In this document: positions 1 to 6,814 of the stretch, piece by piece
Position numbering within the stretch: the stretch's first letter is position 1
How the letters are laid out: the number at the start of each line of letters is the position of its first letter
Source of the DNA: Planctomycetota bacterium
Lineage (GTDB): Bacteria; Planctomycetota; UBA1135
Length of the DNA: 9,213 nt
Reading direction: 5' to 3'
Assembly: GCA_029243845.1 (NCBI GenBank)
Contig: JAQWRF010000208.1
Span: 1-9,213 of the forward strand
Notes under the pieces: generated by a model
Database searches by the model: none
What the model was told of the DNA's origin: nothing
The model's input: only the letters and a program-made list of their open reading frames with translations
Position numbers and translations under genes: made by a program

Positions 1-360
1 GACCAACTGTAAGTCGCCCCAAAGTGCAAGTGCGCGTTCTAGTCTAGAGTCTGCTGCCTCGCAGTTATCTAGTAAGGGTAAAGGCCGTTGGTTACGCCGC
101 GAGAACACTAAAGTATTGGAAACTGAGGCATCACTAGCCGGCAGATTAAGTGCCTGCCAGGCGCGCGAACTGAGCTGCGGGTGATGATGCTCGAGGCGTG
201 TCACCGACTGAAAGACGGTATTACGCCAGTAACTATCGGCACGTGGGCTATCGAGCAGCATTTCGAGACGCGAGGCGTGTGTTGCTTGCAGGCTCTCGCT
301 ATCTTGCGCTGGCGCAATGCAAAATGCCAGCAACGGTAGCAGGACGGTTAGTCCAACCAT
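1..360 (-). CDS. Exported protein of unknown function, partial (C-terminal part beyond left edge)
   Basis: This frame stays open for 120 codons from an ATG at 360 to the left edge, so the gene is incomplete. The ATG is well supported: AAGGTG (370-365) lies 4 nt upstream, and an in-frame TGA at 378-376 rules out an earlier common start. Residues 1-18 look like a Sec signal peptide: a hydrophobic run rich in Leu, then APA followed by QD, a good signal peptidase I site. The n-region lacks a Lys or Arg, which is unusual. Cys14 is preceded by Phe, so it is not a lipobox. The mature part seen is hydrophilic, with Trp, His and Arg residues and no motif I recognise. It overlaps the end of purM by 13 nt in another frame, so it is probably co-transcribed and translationally coupled. 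In many bacteria purN holds this place; the protein does not look like PurN. Function unknown. Confidence 0.72.
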   Translation of the reverse strand, partial: MVGLTVLLPLLAFCIAPAQDSESLQATHASRLEMLLDSPRADSYWRNTVFQSVTRLEHHHPQLSSRAWQALNLPASDASVSNTLVFSRRNQRPLPLLDNCEAADSRLERALALWGDLQLV

Positions 361-1397
361 TCGACACCTTGGCAGTCACGAATTTCACCCATCATGAAGG
401 GCTTTTCGCCACGCGAATCTAAGTCTTGATAGATGGCGTCGGCTTCATCGGTATCGACGACTAGGATCATGCCAACACCCATGTTGAAGGCGTTCCATGA
501 CTCGTCGCGCTCAACGTTGCCGTATTCACAGAGTTGAGTGAATACATTTTGTTTTGGTACAGCTTCGCGGGACACCACCGCGCCTAAGCCGTTCAATACG
601 CGTGGTAAGTTCCCAGGAACTCCGCCGCCAGTGATATGCGCTAACGCGTGAACCGCTTTATTCGGCAGGTATGGTCGCAAACTCTCTAGATAACACAGAT
701 GGGGATCGAGGAGTACGTCTGCTGCGCTGCGAGTATCGCCTGGGAAAGTGTCGGTGTAACTGATTTGCATACGCTCTTCAACGATGCGGCGCGCCAAAGA
801 ATAGCCATTGGTGTGAAGACCTACTGAAGGTAAACCAATCAGCTTGTCACCCACTTTGACGTTCGAGCCATCGATAATTAAATCGCGCTCTACTACACCA
901 ACCAAAGTGCCGACTAAATCAAACTCGTCGTCGGGGTAAACCCCAGGCATCTCAGCAGTCTCTCCACCCAGCAACGCAACACCATGATCACCACACGCGG
1001 TGGCAACACCGGTTATTGCAGTAGACACCATTTCTGGGTCAAGCTTACCAGTGCCAATGTAATCTAAGAAGAACAGCGGCTCTGCGCCCTGCACCAAAGC
1101 ATCGTTGATGCAATGTTGCACTAAGCACCGCCCTACTGTGTCAAACTTTTTGACGGCCGCAGCAATACGAATTTTGGTACCTACGCCATCGGCTGTAGCC
1201 ACTAGCACAGGGTCTTTGCCCAAACCACTAGCGTTGAACAAGCCGCCAAAGCTACCGATGTCGGCAAGGACACGATCGCCATGAGTTGCGCGGATGGCAT
1301 TCTTTGAAGTATCGAGCGCAGATTCTGCGGCGGCGATATCCACGCCTGCATCACTGTAACTCAATGAGGAAGATGAAGGTGATGTTGAGTCATTCAC
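348..1397 (-). CDS. purM: Phosphoribosylformylglycinamidine cyclo-ligase (AIR synthetase)
   Basis: PurM closes the imidazole ring in de novo purine synthesis: FGAM plus ATP gives AIR, ADP and phosphate, in the cytoplasm. The 349-residue product has the family length (E. coli about 345). Visible motifs are the N-terminal SYSDAGVDI (13-21), the ATP-site TADGVGTK (68-75), QGAEPLFFLDY (103-113), GGETAEMPG (144-152), LHTNGYSLAR (194-203) and HITGGG (254-259). The start is a GTG at 1397: no ATG or TTG lies between the upstream in-frame stop and the conserved YSDAGVD, and no strong Shine-Dalgarno precedes it. A Ser-rich stretch (5-13) sits ahead of the conserved core. The wording of several motifs (HCIND, GLPSVGLHTNG) recalls PurM of non-enterobacterial phyla more than E. 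coli PurM; that is memory-based inference. It diverges from dxr and overlaps the next leftward gene, which is not purN. Confidence 0.97.
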   Translation of the reverse strand: MNDSTSPSSSSLSYSDAGVDIAAAESALDTSKNAIRATHGDRVLADIGSFGGLFNASGLGKDPVLVATADGVGTKIRIAAAVKKFDTVGRCLVQHCINDALVQGAEPLFFLDYIGTGKLDPEMVSTAITGVATACGDHGVALLGGETAEMPGVYPDDEFDLVGTLVGVVERDLIIDGSNVKVGDKLIGLPSVGLHTNGYSLARRIVEERMQISYTDTFPGDTRSAADVLLDPHLCYLESLRPYLPNKAVHALAHITGGGVPGNLPRVLNGLGAVVSREAVPKQNVFTQLCEYGNVERDESWNAFNMGVGMILVVDTDEADAIYQDLDSRGEKPFMMGEIRDCQGVEWLD

Positions 1398-1439
1398 GAC
1401 TTTTATTCTAACGAAGCGCGCGTATGATATTTAGGTCTA
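1398..1439. promoter_or_regulatory. Short divergent promoter region between purM and dxr
   Basis: These 42 nt are the largest non-coding gap in the window and must carry, or lie beside, the start signals of both genes. On the plus strand TATGAT (1423-1428) is a 5/6 match to a -10 box for dxr, but no good -35 box lies 16-18 nt upstream. On the minus strand TAGAAT (1410-1405) could be a -10 box for purM, with only a weak TAAATA at the -35 distance. Either promoter would leave a leader of a few bases at most, so the real promoters could instead lie inside the opposite gene. I see no operator palindrome resembling a PurR box. Confidence 0.3.
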
Positions 1440-2540
1440 ATGACTAGCTCTCCGCGTCGAATAATCATTCTAGGAGCCACTGGCACCGTAGGTGTTCGCG
1501 CTCTGGAAATAATCAAAGAATCGCCTGTTCAATGGCAGATTTGCGCAGTGTCTGCGCATAGTCAGCAGCAGCAGCTCAGTGATTTGGTTGACGCCAGTAT
1601 TCCACAATATCTGACTTCTGATGCGGACGACCATCAGCGCCTGCTCGACATCTTGCAAAGCGGTCACTATGACATCTGCCTAAATGCTGTCGTCGGTGCG
1701 GCAGGACTCCCTTTTAGCGAAGCCGTCCTTAGCGCTGGCTGTGATCTAGCGCTGGCCAACAAAGAATCACTGGTGATGGCCGGCTCCATCCTTATGTCCT
1801 TAGCTGCCAGTAATTCCGCCACCATCGTGCCGGTCGACTCCGAACATTCGGCTATTTTCCAGTGCTTAGTTGGTGAAACAGCCCCTATCAAGCAACTGCT
1901 ACTCACCGCATCTGGCGGCGCGCTACGTGACATGCCACTAGCCGATTTAGCAACGGCCACGACTGCTCAAGCCTTGGCTCATCCGAACTGGGACATGGGG
2001 CCGCGCATCACCATCGATTCAGCGACAATGATGAATAAAGCTTTTGAGATCATCGAAGCACACTGCCTGTTCGGAGTGAGCGCCGAGCAAATCAAAGTGT
2101 TGATTCATCGCCAATCTGTAATTCATTCAATGGTTGAGTTTCTTGATGGTTCAATCATCGCTCAACTAGGCCCACCCGATATGGGCTTTCCGTTGCACTA
2201 TGCCCTGCATTACCCCACTCGCACGCAATCTGAACTCAACGGTTTCGACATTGAGTTGTTCTCTGAGCTTAGTCTAGATCTACCTGATAGCGAACGTTAC
2301 CCAGCCTTAGCACTGGCACAACAAGCCATTTCAGTGGGTAACGATGCCGGTGCCGTACTTAATGCCGCCGACGAAATCGCAGTCGCATCCTTCATGGCTG
2401 GCGACATTTCATTTGGCGATATCACCAAACTTTGCGCCGACGCGCTTACAAATTGTTGCGAGACTAAGTGCGATACTATCAACGACATTTTAGCTGCTGA
2501 CCTGCGTAGCCGCGAATACTGCCAACTTCAACTGTCTTAA
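1440..2540 (+). CDS. dxr: 1-deoxy-D-xylulose 5-phosphate reductoisomerase
   Basis: Dxr (IspC) rearranges and reduces DXP to MEP with NADPH and a divalent metal. It is the first committed step of the MEP isoprenoid pathway and the fosmidomycin target. The NADPH loop is GATGTVG (12-18), followed by NKES (107-110). The metal-binding VDSEH (132-136) has D133, S134 and E135. S158 in TASGG, the HPNW loop (181-184) and N199, K200 and E203 complete the active site. These match E. coli K125, D150-E152, S186, H209, N227, K228 and E231 in order. At 366 residues it is shorter than E. coli (about 398). The offset is 17 by the metal site and 28 by S158, so the shortening lies in the N-terminal half. The ATG follows AGG at about 5 nt. 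It is the first gene of a tight rightward operon, 2 nt before rseP. Confidence 0.97.
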   Translation: MTSSPRRIIILGATGTVGVRALEIIKESPVQWQICAVSAHSQQQQLSDLVDASIPQYLTSDADDHQRLLDILQSGHYDICLNAVVGAAGLPFSEAVLSAGCDLALANKESLVMAGSILMSLAASNSATIVPVDSEHSAIFQCLVGETAPIKQLLLTASGGALRDMPLADLATATTAQALAHPNWDMGPRITIDSATMMNKAFEIIEAHCLFGVSAEQIKVLIHRQSVIHSMVEFLDGSIIAQLGPPDMGFPLHYALHYPTRTQSELNGFDIELFSELSLDLPDSERYPALALAQQAISVGNDAGAVLNAADEIAVASFMAGDISFGDITKLCADALTNCCETKCDTINDILAADLRSREYCQLQLS

Positions 2541-2542
2541 AC

Positions 2543-4318
2543 ATGTCCGTAATTCTAACTATTTTCGGCATTGGTTTGCTGCTAGTCATTCACGAAGGCG
2601 GACACTACTTTGCTGCTCGCGCTGTCGGTATTCGTGTTAAAGTTTTCGCTATCGGCTTCGGCCCAAGATTATTTGGATGGCAGCGCAATGGCACCGACTT
2701 CCGTGTTTCGTTGCTACCTCTTGGCGGATACGTGCAAGTGTCTGGTGACGACCCTTCGAGGCCTCCGCGCCCCGGAGACTTGTTCTATGCAAGCGCCAAG
2801 CAACGTTTATTGTTCTATGCTGGCGGCATCATGGCGAATTTCTTGTTTGCCTTTTTGATTATTCCGGTGTTGTTCTTTGTCGGCGTACCTTTTGTCTCCC
2901 CGACCGTCGGTGCGGTGTCACCTGACAGTCCAGCGTGGAGCGCAGGAATGCTGCCGGACGATGTAGTCCTGTCCATCAACGAGCGTGAAGTGCATGGCTT
3001 TCGCCATATTAGCTCGGGTATCGCTCTAGCAGAACGCGACACATCGCTTAATATCGTTGTTAAGCGTGACGGTGAACGCGTCAACTTAAAGCTGCAGCCC
3101 CTATTCGATGAAGAAAAAGGATTTTCAACTATTGGCATTGCACCCGCTTACGATTTAAGCCTCGCTCCAGATAGCGACATCGCCAAAGCAATGGGCGAAT
3201 ACTCACAGCTTGTGGCGATAAATGGTCTCGAGATAAGTAATGCCCTCGGTAGCCAACTTGCTTTATTGAGCTTGGGCGACGGGCGCAGCAATTTCGTTTT
3301 AAGCGGACTTAACACCAACAATCAACGGCGTGATTTTACTTTTGAGTCTAGTGATTATGTAAACAGTACCCTTAATGCGCCTGCTCAACTAGGAGTCACC
3401 GTTCTCGCGCAACAAGTTTCAGTAGCGCGCGGTATTTTCTCAGAGACCCTTGTGGCCGGCGACAGAATTGTTGCCATCAATGACCAGCCGCTTAGCAAAC
3501 AATCGGATTTGCTTGAAGCCATCTCGCTTACGGACTCTGAAACCTTAACGCTCAGCGTTGTCGATACGCAAAACGATATGCGACAAGTACGGGTACCGCC
3601 GACAAGCGCTCATCAGTTACTGCAAGACTTAGCATTAGTCACCAATGATGATATGGCTTTTTATGTGCATCCGCAATCGGCTGCCTTCGCAGCTGGCTTA
3701 CGTACAGGGTGCAGTATTTTGCGCGCTAACGATGTCGCGATTCAAAAGATGAGTGACTTGCGCTCGGTGATTAGCAGCAACACTGAAGGACATAGCATTG
3801 ACTTCATTGTACTGCAAAACGGTTCGGATGAACCGACGGCGATAGGTGTGATCCCAGCAGCTATTCCGCAATTAGATTTTGGACTAATGTTGATGACAAA
3901 ATCGACAACAGTTGTCGCGCGACAGCCATTACACGCTATTAGCCTCGGTTTCCGCGAAGCCAAAGCAATGGTTAGCGAGGTTGCGACTACAGCGAAGCGT
4001 TTGTTTACTGGCGAAGTAGCCTCTAAAAACATGGGTGGGATCATCAGCATTGGCGTCATGACGAATTCCTTTGCCTCGCAAGGATTGGTGTCCCTGTTTT
4101 TCTTCTTGTGCCTAATTTCGGTGAACCTTGGGGTGCTCAATTTCATACCGATACCCGCTCTCGATGGCGGACATATTTTATTCGCGTTGTATGAGATCGT
4201 TTCCGGCCGCAAAGTAAGTGTCGCCATGCAAAACATCTTTCAAATAATTGGCGTGGTGCTGGTCCTCAGCATGCTGGTCTTTGTGACATCAAATGACATC
4301 CAGCGTTTGCTGCAATAA
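2543..4318 (+). CDS. rseP: RseP-type site-2 intramembrane zinc metalloprotease with about four PDZ-like domains
   Basis: This M50 intramembrane protease cuts membrane-bound substrates inside the bilayer; in E. coli RseP cleaves RseA to release sigma-E and also removes leftover signal peptides. The zinc motif is HEGGH (H17, E18, H21) in the first membrane segment. GGYV (61-64) and a second segment (about 98-117) follow. The C-terminal motif NFIPIPALDGGH (533-544) supplies the third zinc ligand, D541, and a last membrane segment lies at about 565-582. Between them are PDZ-like units at about 120-185, 205-255 (degenerate), 283-345 and 372-430, each with a pattern like VLSIN or IVAIN. At 591 residues it is about 140 longer than E. 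coli RseP, which has two PDZ domains. It starts 2 nt after the dxr stop with no clear Shine-Dalgarno, so translation is probably coupled. No RseA or sigma-E gene is in view, so the substrate is unknown. Confidence 0.93.
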   Translation: MSVILTIFGIGLLLVIHEGGHYFAARAVGIRVKVFAIGFGPRLFGWQRNGTDFRVSLLPLGGYVQVSGDDPSRPPRPGDLFYASAKQRLLFYAGGIMANFLFAFLIIPVLFFVGVPFVSPTVGAVSPDSPAWSAGMLPDDVVLSINEREVHGFRHISSGIALAERDTSLNIVVKRDGERVNLKLQPLFDEEKGFSTIGIAPAYDLSLAPDSDIAKAMGEYSQLVAINGLEISNALGSQLALLSLGDGRSNFVLSGLNTNNQRRDFTFESSDYVNSTLNAPAQLGVTVLAQQVSVARGIFSETLVAGDRIVAINDQPLSKQSDLLEAISLTDSETLTLSVVDTQNDMRQVRVPPTSAHQLLQDLALVTNDDMAFYVHPQSAAFAAGLRTGCSILRANDVAIQKMSDLRSVISSNTEGHSIDFIVLQNGSDEPTAIGVIPAAIPQLDFGLMLMTKSTTVVARQPLHAISLGFREAKAMVSEVATTAKRLFTGEVASKNMGGIISIGVMTNSFASQGLVSLFFFLCLISVNLGVLNFIPIPALDGGHILFALYEIVSGRKVSVAMQNIFQIIGVVLVLSMLVFVTSNDIQRLLQ

Positions 4319-4321
4319 ATT

Positions 4322-5194
4322 ATGAATTGGCTCAGACTCGCTCGCATTGCCCTACTACCAACAATTGCCTGGGACTTCACCGTCGGAATTTTACTGGCAA
4401 CCGGATCTCTAGCTAATTGGCCATGGCTGGCATTTGTTGCTGTGGCTCTAATTTATCACGGCAGCATGATTCTTAATGATGTTGCTGACCTAAAGATAGA
4501 CATCGCGGCGCAGCGCAAGCGCCCCTTAGTGCGCAAAGAAATAAGCCAGCGCGTAGCACTGTTTGTTGGGTTGTTCATGTATTGCCTAGCTGCAGGCATC
4601 TGTTATCTGTACTTCAAAGAAATCTTTGACTTAAGTCTTTATTTGATTGCCACTGTATTGGTTTACAATTTTTCACCGTCAGCTTTGCGCAAACATATTG
4701 GGCCGGCATTTCTAGCTACTGCACGCGCATTCAGCCTCATGTTTGGCGCGGCGGCCCTTCTTGGTCCTGCGCAAGCACTTAATGACATCGCATACACCAA
4801 CATTATGTGTTATGCCTTGTACTTCCTGTTCTTGTCGAGAATGGCGCAGCACGAAGAAGACGGGATTGCCGGAATGCGCGGATTCTCATTCGTAGGAATG
4901 GCTTGCCTGGCTCCGTTCTTGCTGCTTGCTGCTGATTCTTACAGCCCTGTTTTGGTCGTATGCTTACTAGGTTTTGCTGCTTTTGCAGGACGCCATGCCT
5001 GGGCCTGTCGTGGGCAATACTGGTCTCAAGAAATCGTTCAAGCGCAAACCAGAAGCAGCCTTTGCTTAGCACCGGTAGTTCTTGGTTTATGCTTGCTAGC
5101 TAGTGAACAAACCGACAATCAGTGGTTGGCATTGGTCAGCATAGGCGTGGTTGTACTTACGACAACTCTGGCAAAAAGTTTTACTATTGAGTAA
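4322..5194 (+). CDS. UbiA-family polytopic prenyltransferase (possibly EboC-like)
   Basis: UbiA-family enzymes are multi-pass membrane proteins that attach a prenyl chain from a prenyl diphosphate to an aromatic or other acceptor using Mg2+. The first Asp-rich motif is intact: N52, D53, D56 and D60, followed by R65, R67 and P68. The second-half motif is altered: Y115 and N116, then LRKHIGP (122-128) and a TARAFSLMFGAA stretch, with HEED (177-180) where a second Asp-rich motif would be expected. This arrangement resembles EboC and related UbiA proteins from memory rather than true UbiA or MenA; acceptor and prenyl donor are unknown. About eight or nine hydrophobic segments are visible in 290 residues. 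It starts 3 nt after rseP with no clear Shine-Dalgarno, so it is probably the coupled last gene of the operon. Sharing a transcript with dxr suggests a link to isoprenoid supply, which is inference. Confidence 0.88.
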   Translation: MNWLRLARIALLPTIAWDFTVGILLATGSLANWPWLAFVAVALIYHGSMILNDVADLKIDIAAQRKRPLVRKEISQRVALFVGLFMYCLAAGICYLYFKEIFDLSLYLIATVLVYNFSPSALRKHIGPAFLATARAFSLMFGAAALLGPAQALNDIAYTNIMCYALYFLFLSRMAQHEEDGIAGMRGFSFVGMACLAPFLLLAADSYSPVLVVCLLGFAAFAGRHAWACRGQYWSQEIVQAQTRSSLCLAPVVLGLCLLASEQTDNQWLALVSIGVVVLTTTLAKSFTIE

Positions 5195-5202
5195 TACTTT
5201 TT
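5173..5202. terminator. Candidate bidirectional terminator hairpin at a convergent junction
   Basis: AAAAAGT (5173-5179) pairs perfectly with ACTTTTT (5196-5202). After one T/T mismatch, TTACT (5181-5185) pairs with AGTAA (5190-5194), closing on a 4-nt loop. The structure is symmetric, so either strand gives an A-rich arm, a hairpin and a T-run. It covers the stop codon of the prenyltransferase gene and reaches the stop of the convergent lipoprotein gene. The stem is AT-rich, with only two G-C pairs, so a classical intrinsic terminator would be weak. Its exact position at the junction still makes it the best terminator candidate in the window. Confidence 0.5.
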
Positions 5203-6814
5203 AGTAATAATCATTCAAGAAACGATTGTAAAAAGCTCGGACTCCGGAGTGACTTTCTTCCTTGCGCCATTCTGAGAACCATAAGCGTGTTTGTGCTGGA
5301 TACACCTTATGTAGTAATTCCAAGACAAATCGGCGCGTCATCGGATCAACGGTCGACGATTGCGCTGTAGCAACCAACAACTCTTGTACTTCGGTCATTT
5401 GAGGGTAACGCGTTAGCGCTAAGAGCACCATGCGCGCCGTAGCGAAATCTTGCTGCTGCGCCCACAACTTCAAGAACCATTGCGTGGACTCGGGGCCGGA
5501 GTTGCCCAACACCTCAGAGACAAACTTGGTTACCATTGGATCAGTATTGCTGTTCAACAGTTTTTCACCAAGGAAGTCGGTAGCACTTGGGTACCCCGTT
5601 CGAACCAACGCCCTCACCAGAGACAAGCGATGATTAACGTCGTCACAATATGGCCAACGGCGAATCATCACATCCACGACATGCTCGGGCAAGCCTTGCA
5701 TATCCGTGAGCAGGCTTAAAGCAAGCAGCGAACCTGAAGTATGTGGATACTCGTCAAGTTCGAGCAAATACGAATCGAGGTATGACGTTTTGCCGAGTTT
5801 AACCATCTGCATCAACGATTTGCGCTGTAGGGTCTGCGACTCTTGCTGGGTATAAATATCAAGAATTTGGACCGCGCTTTCCGGAGCATCGTCGCGGCTA
5901 AGCAAGCCTATGATCGCTAGATCGAGTTTCTCGTTGTTGGCTGGGGCTAGACCCATCACCAAATCCCATTGTTGCAATTCGCCCAGCAATTGCACCGCCA
6001 GACTGCGAGTGCCGCCCGACTTGTATTTCTCGGCATCAAGATAGACTTTGATTTGGTCGTGAATATCGCGCTCGCCAAGACTGATGCGCACGCCAAAGGA
6101 TTGCAGCGCAAGAAAGGGTGACAGTCGCGGCTGTAATTCTGTCAAGACCTGTTGCAAACGTGGATTGCTATTCAACAACAATGCGTTCCACGAACTCTGC
6201 AAAGCTGTTTCGCCTTGATCTAACCATTCTTCAACAAGTTTAGCAATGAAGTCAAGACCTTGTTCGCTTCCGCCTTGTGATAGTGCATTCAGGCAAGCAT
6301 TACGCGGCGAGGAATCCTTTTGCTCAGCAAAGGCCGTGATCAATAGGTCTCCGTAATCGGCAGGAGCGATATTAGCGAGTGCTTGAAAGGCCGCGGTTCG
6401 GACTATCGGTGGAAAGATAGTTGCGGCAAACGGCAGAATCGCTGCCGCATGTTTCGCATCGCCGACATCACCAAGAACTTGACATAACGATACTACGGCG
6501 CCTATGGTGAATCGGTCCGTGGTTAAGTCTCTGAGCTCGGCTGCTACCCTGTCTGCACTGCCCTTATTTTCGAGTAAGCGTTGCACCGCAAAACGGTGAT
6601 GGTCTTTAGTGCCGACATGAACATGGCTTATATAGCGTTCAATCAGCTGAATGTCATCTACTTCGACATAAGTTGGAACGACTTTAGTCGGCGCAGGGAA
6701 CACATTGCTGAGGCTGGCCTCATAGCCCACCACATCATCTGGCTGCGAACAACCCAACAACGGAAAGACTGTGACAGCATAGAGCAGAGATTTAAAGTAA
6801 AATGTAACCTTCAT
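5201..6814 (-). CDS. Putative HEAT-repeat (alpha-solenoid) lipoprotein
   Basis: I do not recognise a specific family. The 537-residue product begins with a textbook lipoprotein signal: K2 and K8, a hydrophobic core, then the lipobox LLGC with C22 as the lipidated residue. Ser at +2 favours the outer membrane by the E. coli rule. From about residue 70 to the end it is made of roughly 35-40-residue helical pairs with regular Leu and Ala spacing (for example 104-150, 365-400 and 430-500), as in HEAT or ARM solenoids. These are usually protein-binding scaffolds, and no catalytic motif is visible. The only Met start before the signal is the ATG at 6814-6812; a GAGG lies about 13 nt upstream, rather far for a strong ribosome site. 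Its 3' end faces the prenyltransferase gene across 6 nt. Its start codon overlaps the dus start in CATG. Confidence 0.83.
   Translation of the reverse strand: MKVTFYFKSLLYAVTVFPLLGCSQPDDVVGYEASLSNVFPAPTKVVPTYVEVDDIQLIERYISHVHVGTKDHHRFAVQRLLENKGSADRVAAELRDLTTDRFTIGAVVSLCQVLGDVGDAKHAAAILPFAATIFPPIVRTAAFQALANIAPADYGDLLITAFAEQKDSSPRNACLNALSQGGSEQGLDFIAKLVEEWLDQGETALQSSWNALLLNSNPRLQQVLTELQPRLSPFLALQSFGVRISLGERDIHDQIKVYLDAEKYKSGGTRSLAVQLLGELQQWDLVMGLAPANNEKLDLAIIGLLSRDDAPESAVQILDIYTQQESQTLQRKSLMQMVKLGKTSYLDSYLLELDEYPHTSGSLLALSLLTDMQGLPEHVVDVMIRRWPYCDDVNHRLSLVRALVRTGYPSATDFLGEKLLNSNTDPMVTKFVSEVLGNSGPESTQWFLKLWAQQQDFATARMVLLALTRYPQMTEVQELLVATAQSSTVDPMTRRFVLELLHKVYPAQTRLWFSEWRKEESHSGVRAFYNRFLNDYY
6771..6798 (+). 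promoter_or_regulatory. Weak candidate promoter for dus inside the lipoprotein gene
   Basis: GTGACA (6771-6776, 5/6 to the -35 consensus) and TAAAGT (6793-6798, 4/6 to the -10 consensus) are 16 nt apart, placing a transcript start at about 6805 and a leader of about 8 nt before the dus ATG. Any dus promoter must lie within the opposing gene because the two genes have no gap. The absence of a Shine-Dalgarno before the dus ATG fits a very short leader. The match is weak and could be chance. Confidence 0.25.

Noticed and set aside
1398..1439. PurR-type operator or riboswitch ahead of purM
   Set aside because: The gap is too short for a riboswitch and shows no convincing palindrome beyond a GC alternation.
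3742..4236. Open minus-strand frame of 164 codons inside rseP
   Set aside because: It is antisense to the conserved C-terminal protease region, and its composition and lack of motifs mark it as a shadow.
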